Made by a program: the position numbers and the translations under genes | Shown: positions 51,203-55,951 of the stretch, piece by piece | Position numbering within the stretch: position 1 is the first letter of the stretch | How the letters are laid out: each line of letters starts with the position of its first letter | The notes under the pieces: model-generated | What the model saw: only the letters and a program-made list of their open reading frames with translations | Database searches by the model: none | Told to the model about the DNA's origin: nothing | Assembly: GCA_014859095.1 (NCBI GenBank) | Contig: JACUUV010000016.1 | Span: 1 to 55,951, forward strand | DNA: 55,951 bases | Source of the DNA: Clostridia bacterium | Lineage (GTDB): Bacteria; Bacillota; Clostridia; Peptostreptococcales; Acidaminobacteraceae | Reading direction: 5' to 3'

Positions 51203-52330
51203 ATGACTAACAACAAACGAGTGAAAGAAATTGATATAATTAGAGGATTTGCCTTGTTTGGAGTGCTTCTTGTCAATCTGACGATGATTGATGCAACACT
51301 CTTCAGTATGGAAAAGATTCCATTCAAGACGCTCTCAGGCATGGAATACATAGCGGCATGGTCCATCAGATTACTGGCACAAGGTAAATTCTATACAATC
51401 TTTTCATTTCTATTTGGTTTGGGTTTTTACTATTTTCTTAAAAAAGAGAATTCAGATATGGCAATGGATCGCTTTAAAAGAAGGTTGTATGCCTTGCTGA
51501 TTTTAGGAATACTGCACACGTTTTTCATCTGGCACGGGGACATATTGCACGTCTACGCGTTGGCTGGTTTTTTTCTGATCAAAATGAAGAGTAAAAGTGA
51601 CGGAGAGCTCATACGAAATATGATCGTGTTGTTTGTTTTTTCTACGACCGTAATGACATTGGGCTCCCAAGCATCCGGTTCACAGTTGACATTGACTGCC
51701 TCCGAGGCGATGTCTGCGTATCAGCAAGACTCATATTTTGAGATGGTCTCATATCGTATTCAAAATGAAGTGCCTATTGGTCTGTTCAACTTGATTGTTG
51801 TGATTCCCAAGGTGCTCGTACTGTTTTACGCAGGTTATTATGTAGGAAGAAAAGGCTGGTTCGATCAATTGGACACCCAGTGGAACAGAATCAAATTATA
51901 CTGGGCGGTCAGTGGCGCTTTTTTTGCTTTGTCTTTGACAGTAATGTTGATTTTAGCTCATTCCAATAATGGGTTTGCTTTCAAGGGGTTCATCATATTT
52001 GAAGAATTATCCACCTTGTTTGGCAGTGTGTTTTATATGACCACCATCCTGCTTCTGATGCAAACCAAGGTGTTGAAGAGGTTACTCATGCCTCTTGAAA
52101 ATCTGGGTAAGATGGCGCTGACAAATTATTTGCTCCAGACCATCTTTTGGACGACGATGATCAATGGGCATGGCTTGGGCTATTTCGGAAAAATTCCGTA
52201 TGATGCCTATTTTCCAATTGCGCTGGGATTTATCGCGCTACAGATTTTGTTGAGCAATCTTTGGCTATCAAAATTCAAGCAAGGACCGGTGGAAAAACTT
52301 TGGCGTATGTTTTATAGAGGAACATCATAA
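51203..52330 (+). CDS. DUF418 membrane protein (YeiB type)
   Basis: 375 aa, about nine to ten helices. N-terminal IDIIRGFALFGVLLVNL, KFYTIFSFLFGLGFYYFL, GILHTFFIWHGDILHVYALAGFFLI and C-terminal LGKMALTNYLLQTIFW are the classical DUF418 blocks, related to acyltransferase_3 proteins. Probably an envelope-modifying membrane enzyme; substrate unknown. GAGGTAAA upstream; TATAAT at 51172-51177. The last 6 bp overlap the convergent phosphoesterase. Confidence 0.88.
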   Translation: MTNNKRVKEIDIIRGFALFGVLLVNLTMIDATLFSMEKIPFKTLSGMEYIAAWSIRLLAQGKFYTIFSFLFGLGFYYFLKKENSDMAMDRFKRRLYALLILGILHTFFIWHGDILHVYALAGFFLIKMKSKSDGELIRNMIVLFVFSTTVMTLGSQASGSQLTLTASEAMSAYQQDSYFEMVSYRIQNEVPIGLFNLIVVIPKVLVLFYAGYYVGRKGWFDQLDTQWNRIKLYWAVSGAFFALSLTVMLILAHSNNGFAFKGFIIFEELSTLFGSVFYMTTILLLMQTKVLKRLLMPLENLGKMALTNYLLQTIFWTTMINGHGLGYFGKIPYDAYFPIALGFIALQILLSNLWLSKFKQGPVEKLWRMFYRGTS

Positions 52331-53218
52331 GAACATGAAATCGGTAAGCGGTCTTGGTCCTCGGACAACCCTGCGCCTGATCTTCAAAAAACCATCATCA
52401 TCGGGAAGAATCCGCCATTCGATGAAAGAAATCTCGCTCCCGACGATTTCCAGTCCGGTAATGTTTCTTGGATGGATGCAACAACCAGTGTTGAAGTACG
52501 GTAGCTCACCTTGTTTAGGGAATTTGGGTCTATGAGTATGCCCTACAATCAGCATTTTTTTATACTGTTCGATGAATTTTGAATAATTGACTTCAATTTT
52601 ATGGCGCTTATGCGCGTTTTTGGCGGGACTTGCAGGATTTCTGAAGCCAATGATATGAAAAAAACGCCAAAAGTAGCGATTCAGAAACTTCATCACAGGC
52701 CAAATCTGATCATTGATGAAATCGCCTTGATGTCCATGGACAACAAACACTTCGCCACCGGAGGCCTCATCCTCCAGTACGATAGCTTCAGGAACTTCAA
52801 TTCCTGGAAACAGTTCGCTGAAAAAAGAATCATACTCATCGTAGAATGAAAACAGGTTTTTTTCGATAAGATATGGTTTTTTGAAAGCCACATTGTGGTT
52901 GCCATAGATCATATGGAACCTGTTGGTGTCATAAAATGCTCTGAGCAACATAAAAACGTCACTATGGGCATATCGAATCACTTCAAAATTTTTGTGTTCC
53001 CACAGCTCGTCGCCATCTCCCACCTCAATATACGTGAAACCTTCTCTGAAGTAGTGCTGCAAGGCATGGTAATAAAGGTTCTGATTGTGTGCGAACTCGT
53101 CAGATAGGCTGTTGTCACCTCTATGAACATCACTGAAGAATATAATCTTTGAACTTGAATTTATGGTCATCCGGCGAGCCCTTTTGTAGGCTCCGGAGAG
53201 GCGTTCCATAGTAAACAT
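52325..53218 (-). CDS. Metallophosphoesterase (calcineurin-like)
   Basis: 297 aa from the ATG at 53218 (GAGGTGA upstream; a GTG 9 nt earlier lies within that site). Five metal motifs: FSDVHRGD, VGDGDELWE, IYGNHN, VVHGHQGD, VGHTHRP. The second has GDGDE where GDxxD is usual. Cytoplasmic two-metal phosphoesterase; substrate unknown. Third gene of a minus-strand operon behind the ADP-ribosylglycohydrolase-like and adenosyltransferase genes, 30 nt downstream. Confidence 0.88.
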   Translation of the reverse strand: MFTMERLSGAYKRARRMTINSSSKIIFFSDVHRGDNSLSDEFAHNQNLYYHALQHYFREGFTYIEVGDGDELWEHKNFEVIRYAHSDVFMLLRAFYDTNRFHMIYGNHNVAFKKPYLIEKNLFSFYDEYDSFFSELFPGIEVPEAIVLEDEASGGEVFVVHGHQGDFINDQIWPVMKFLNRYFWRFFHIIGFRNPASPAKNAHKRHKIEVNYSKFIEQYKKMLIVGHTHRPKFPKQGELPYFNTGCCIHPRNITGLEIVGSEISFIEWRILPDDDGFLKIRRRVVRGPRPLTDFMFL

Positions 53219-53248
53219 TTGTTTCACCTCGTCTGTTTTTGGATTGCG

Positions 53249-54133
53249 TCAAATTTGTCTGTGCATTGAAAAATTTTCAATTACCGATTTTTCGCTCAAC
53301 TCATCAATTAAATGACATGGCAGTTGGCTGATGCCGAGAGAAGCGCCCAAAATCATTCCTATAAGCATGCCACGGCCTGCAGAATCTCCCCCTGAGAGGA
53401 TATTCTCTTGCATGGCCTTCAGGAAGTCCGTTTGATTTTTTAGAATCAGATAAAGAGTGGAAGGAAAAGCAAACTGGCTCGAGCAACTCTGTCCGATGTC
53501 CTTGATGGCGCTGACGGAATCTTCTTTTAGCCTGTATCTGACCGCATCATAATAGGGCTTGATGGAAGGATGTTCTGAGGTGTGTTGCTCTAGTGAAGCC
53601 ACCAAAGGTTTGCCGATGATCAGGTCAAGAAGCCACTCCTGAAAAAACAATCCGAATTCGACAAGTTGCTGGTGGTTGTGGGTCAGTTCAGTCTGTTCTT
53701 TAATGAATCGGGGAAGATCCTTGTCATCGAAATGATAGAAAACAAGTGGAGCGATTCGGGAGATGCCTCCAAGTTCATCCGAAGAGGAGCCAAAATTATT
53801 GACGGGATCGAGCAATTGTAAGGATTCTTTTGAGGCATGGTCCAAATAGCCTTCGTATTTGTTCATGTAGGTCAACCAATGTGTCTTGAAAATGTTGATG
53901 TCAAAGCCTTTATTTGAAGCGATGCTTTTCAAAAGCAGGAGGCTTTGGTCACCATAATGGGTGAAATTCCCTTTGTGTTTGCCGCTGTGGAATAAATTCT
54001 TTGCAGGATCGGTATAGCGTTCAACATTCGAAGCTTCGATTTTCAATTTTTCTGTATCGTAAATCCAGTGGGTGCCAAGGGCGAACGCATCACCTATAAA
54101 GGCGCCGTACAACATACCTTTTAAGCGTTCCAT
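53249..54133 (-). CDS. ADP-ribosylglycohydrolase-family protein, altered metal motif
   Basis: 294 aa, ribosome site AGGAGGG. LKGMLYGAFIGDAFALGTHWIYD is the ARH start. Two metal-binding places differ from the classical enzymes: THYGDQ where TDDT is usual, and SGGDSAGRGMLIGMILGA where GGDTDT is usual, so the second Asp is Ala. This resembles J1-crystallin-like members, and removal of ADP-ribose is therefore uncertain. Middle gene of the operon. Confidence 0.82.
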   Translation of the reverse strand: MERLKGMLYGAFIGDAFALGTHWIYDTEKLKIEASNVERYTDPAKNLFHSGKHKGNFTHYGDQSLLLLKSIASNKGFDINIFKTHWLTYMNKYEGYLDHASKESLQLLDPVNNFGSSSDELGGISRIAPLVFYHFDDKDLPRFIKEQTELTHNHQQLVEFGLFFQEWLLDLIIGKPLVASLEQHTSEHPSIKPYYDAVRYRLKEDSVSAIKDIGQSCSSQFAFPSTLYLILKNQTDFLKAMQENILSGGDSAGRGMLIGMILGASLGISQLPCHLIDELSEKSVIENFSMHRQI

Positions 54134-54153
54134 AAAATCCCTCCTTATTGGTG

Positions 54154-54693
54154 TTACTTAATAAATTCTACTTTGTTCAGTTCGGTCTCCGAAAATCTTG
54201 CCATCGTATAAAGCGCGTCTGACAATCTGTTGATATACTTGACGAGATCACTTCTTATAGGCGCTTCTTCAGCGAGTTTGAGTATGCGTCTTTCCGCACG
54301 TCTGCAAACCGTTCTTGACACATGAAGCGCGGCACTGAATAGGTTACTGCCAGGAATGATGAACTGGAAAACCTCATCCCGGTTCATAAGGTCAAGATAA
54401 TGATCGATGATGTTTTCAAGCCACACGGTATCATCTTCGCCGACTCTCTCTGGAAAGCTTTCGCCGTCTTGTGTCGCCAGTTCTCCTGCGACGTTGAAAA
54501 GTGACCTTTGAATTCTAAAGAGGATTTTTTTGATTTCCTCATCTTCACAATAGTTTCTGGCGAGACCGATGGACGAATTCAGTTCATCGATTGTACCATA
54601 ACTTTCAACTCGAACGGAATCTTTAGGGACTCTTGTCCCGTCATATAAACTGGTAGTGCCCCTATCCCCTGTTTTTGTGTATATCTTCAACAT
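54154..54693 (-). CDS. pduO: Cob(I)alamin adenosyltransferase, PduO type
   Basis: 179 aa from the ATG at 54693, 5 nt after TGGAGGA; an ATG 12 nt upstream overlaps this site. KIYTKTGDRGTTSLYDGTRVPKDSVRVESYGTIDELNSSIGLAR is the ATP-binding start, and SRTVCRRAERRI and VKYINRLSDALYTMARFSE follow. Transfers adenosyl from ATP to cob(I)alamin, making coenzyme B12. First gene of a three-gene operon. Confidence 0.93.
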   Translation of the reverse strand: MLKIYTKTGDRGTTSLYDGTRVPKDSVRVESYGTIDELNSSIGLARNYCEDEEIKKILFRIQRSLFNVAGELATQDGESFPERVGEDDTVWLENIIDHYLDLMNRDEVFQFIIPGSNLFSAALHVSRTVCRRAERRILKLAEEAPIRSDLVKYINRLSDALYTMARFSETELNKVEFIK

Positions 54694-54773
54694 AGTATCC
54701 TCCATTTAAATGTTTTATTATGATTTATTGTTACCCGAAATTCCATAAAAACACTCTGAATTCAAAAAAGAAA

Positions 54774-54803
54774 TTGTTAAAGTTTTTAAAGAAATGTTAT
54801 AAT
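54774..54803 (+). promoter_or_regulatory. Likely promoter of the rubredoxin operon
   Basis: TTGTTA (54774-54779), 18-nt spacer, TATAAT (54798-54803). Confidence 0.6.
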
Positions 54804-54847
54804 AACTTTATAGCATTTAGTAATCTGATATGATGGGGGAGAATGGC

Positions 54848-55030
54848 GTGGAACATTACAAGTGTACAGTATGTGGTTATATGTATAAACCTGAACGTGG
54901 TGATTGGATGCATGACATCCCTAAAAACACCTCTTTCGAGGATTTGCCTGACGACTGGAAATGTCCTACGTGCAATCAACCTAAAATGGCGTTTGAACCA
55001 CTAAATCAGAATCAAGGGAGGTCAATATGA
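54848..55030 (+). CDS. Rubredoxin
   Basis: 60 aa from GTG 54848 (GGGGGAG 6-7 nt upstream; ATGs at 54830 and 54833 have no ribosome site). YKCTVCGYMYKPERGD and DWKCPTCNQPKMAFE give the four Cys of the Fe(SCys)4 centre, with FEDLPDDW typical of the family. Electron carrier in anaerobic oxygen and peroxide detoxification. Overlaps the following gene by 4 nt. Confidence 0.95.
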   Translation: MEHYKCTVCGYMYKPERGDWMHDIPKNTSFEDLPDDWKCPTCNQPKMAFEPLNQNQGRSI

Positions 55031-55893
55031 TTCATAAGAGTGAAACCATTACAGACTATTTGGAAGCAAATTTTGATTTGAACCGCATCAAGACGTTACC
55101 TATAACTGATAAGTTTAGATTGATCAATTATATTAAATTGGTGAGTTCAGCAAGTGTCATAGCCAAAAACTACGATCTTGAAGCCATTCAAAATAGCGAA
55201 TTCTATAATATGGATTGCACGTTTCAACTGTTGATCTCGTTGCTGACTTCCGGAGTGCCCGCAGACGTTCTATCAGATGTCATCGAGTCTTACTGTCGGA
55301 ATTTTGAAAACAGTGACATATATTATGCCAAATTGCTCATGCTCGGCGCCGGAACGCTCATGATTCAACATGGAGTGGACCGGGATTCGATTATCAGCTA
55401 TTTGATCATTTTGCTTGGCGATGATTTTTTAAGAAACAATTTCACTAGAATTTATGCTGAAAAAGACACCTTGAACATTACAGATGAAAACATGATCGAT
55501 ATCAAATACAAGACTTATGACTACACCTATAGAGAAATGAAGTACGATATGCTTGCCATATTAAAGGCGAGACACGAGTTCGGTTACGACAAAGCAAAAG
55601 AAATCATATTCGAACATTATGGAAACAAGAATCTGAAGTTCCACTTTACGTTGCTCGACCTGAAAGACAAGTTTGTCTCAGATTATATCTACAATAAACT
55701 GATGGTGGATTCTCCTAAGATGGACCGATTCCTCATGACCGCATCAAGATGCATCCTCTCAGAGATGAGTGTTCTTGAGACGCACTACTTGTTGAATGCA
55801 ATTATTGGAAAATATACTGAATTCGACCAGCCTTACGAAGAAGTCATGAAAGACGTTCATGCCAGAGAGCTGGAAATTTTGAAGGCGATCTAA
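55027..55893 (+). CDS. Unrecognised alpha-helical protein coupled to rubredoxin
   Basis: 288 aa; ribosome site GGGAGG lies in the rubredoxin end, and the start overlaps it as ATGA. Soluble, no signal, helices throughout, rich in Tyr, Asp, Lys and Ile. Segments DVLSDVIESYCRNFENSDIYYAKLLMLGAGTLMIQHGVDRDSI and YDYTYREMKYDMLAILKARHEFGYDKAKEI suggest stacked helical pairs. Cys in STMDCT and SYCRNF and SRCILSE are scattered and form no obvious metal site. I recognise no family. Likely works with or near rubredoxin. Confidence 0.75.
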   Translation: MIHKSETITDYLEANFDLNRIKTLPITDKFRLINYIKLVSSASVIAKNYDLEAIQNSEFYNMDCTFQLLISLLTSGVPADVLSDVIESYCRNFENSDIYYAKLLMLGAGTLMIQHGVDRDSIISYLIILLGDDFLRNNFTRIYAEKDTLNITDENMIDIKYKTYDYTYREMKYDMLAILKARHEFGYDKAKEIIFEHYGNKNLKFHFTLLDLKDKFVSDYIYNKLMVDSPKMDRFLMTASRCILSEMSVLETHYLLNAIIGKYTEFDQPYEEVMKDVHARELEILKAI

Positions 55894-55898
55894 AAAAT

Positions 55899-55940
55899 AC
55901 GAGGGGTGCATCAGCAAAGCTGATGCACCCCTCGTATTTT
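55899..55940. terminator. Very strong bidirectional terminator
   Basis: ACGAGGGGTGCATCAGC pairs perfectly with GCTGATGCACCCCTCGT around AAA (17 bp), then ATTTTT. Followed by TTTTTCGCGTAG, as after the terminator at 50843. Confidence 0.93.
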
Positions 55941-55951
55941 TCGCGTAGGTA

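Noticed and set aside
1-55951. CRISPR arrays, insertion sequences, prophage or integrase genes
   Set aside because: No spaced direct repeats, terminal inverted repeats, transposase or phage genes were seen.

Overview
The window reads as chromosome of a low-GC anaerobic Bacillota, most likely class Clostridia. This rests on AGGAGG-type ribosome sites with frequent GTG/TTG starts, near-consensus sigma-A promoters, two T-box leaders, c-di-GMP-I riboswitches, lipoprotein signals, a small alarmone synthetase, rubredoxin, a FeoB-associated cysteine-rich peptide and a DUF4250 gene. I see no insertion sequence, prophage or CRISPR array. The genus cannot be fixed from sequence alone.

Layout. 1-2.1 kb: NfeD-like protein plus flotillin. 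2.1-2.9 kb: PHP phosphoesterase (-). 3.0-5.6 kb: T-box-controlled polar amino acid ABC transporter (hand folding hints at an Arg specifier). 5.6-7.2 kb: overlapping trio of a YaiI-type protein and two YgjP-type metallopeptidases. 7.4-12.6 kb: ABC importer with a DUF3798 lipoprotein, a double-NBD ATPase and two permeases; substrate unknown. 12.6-15.2 kb: feoA, feoB and a FeoB-associated peptide, each of feoA and feoB with a Fur-like operator. 15.2-16.0 kb: a YtxH-type gene (-) behind two tandem c-di-GMP-I aptamers. 16.1-19.8 kb: glycosyltransferase (+), adenine deaminase and RelQ-type alarmone synthetase (-).

19.9-29.2 kb: DegS/DegU-like two-component pair followed by a monoderm Tad/Flp pilus locus (flp, tadE, tadG-like, cpaB-LysM, cpaE/tadZ, tadA, tadB, tadC, DUF192). 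A compact promoter-terminator unit (29.19-29.30 kb) then precedes an 8.7 kb gene for a cyclic beta-1,2-glucan synthase-like protein (GT84-GH94). 38.1-42.1 kb: tRNA-Val(GAC), a divergent PRPP synthetase, a PAS-SpoIIE phosphatase with a flavin reductase (-), and a duplicated UPF0180-like protein. 42.1-45.2 kb: T-box-leuS (CTC specifier) and a CopZ-like chaperone. 45.2-46.4 kb: decayed RND efflux pseudogene.

46.5-50.9 kb: ferritin-like DPSL protein, YibE/F, ZupT-like transporter, a small membrane protein, a Mn-type superoxide dismutase behind a perfect 7-1-7 Fur/PerR box, and DUF2177. 50.9-55.9 kb: DUF4250 (-), DUF418 (+), a minus-strand operon of PduO-type adenosyltransferase, ADP-ribosylglycohydrolase-like protein and metallophosphoesterase, then rubredoxin with an unrecognised alpha-helical protein and a very strong terminator.

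Themes. Iron and oxidative stress (feoA, feoB, ferritin-like protein, SOD, rubredoxin) look linked by shared 7-1-7 operators. Surface and envelope functions (Tad pilus, glucan synthase, flotillin, YtxH under c-di-GMP) are prominent. Amino acid supply is sensed twice by T-boxes. All functions are inferred from motifs read by eye; no database search was run.
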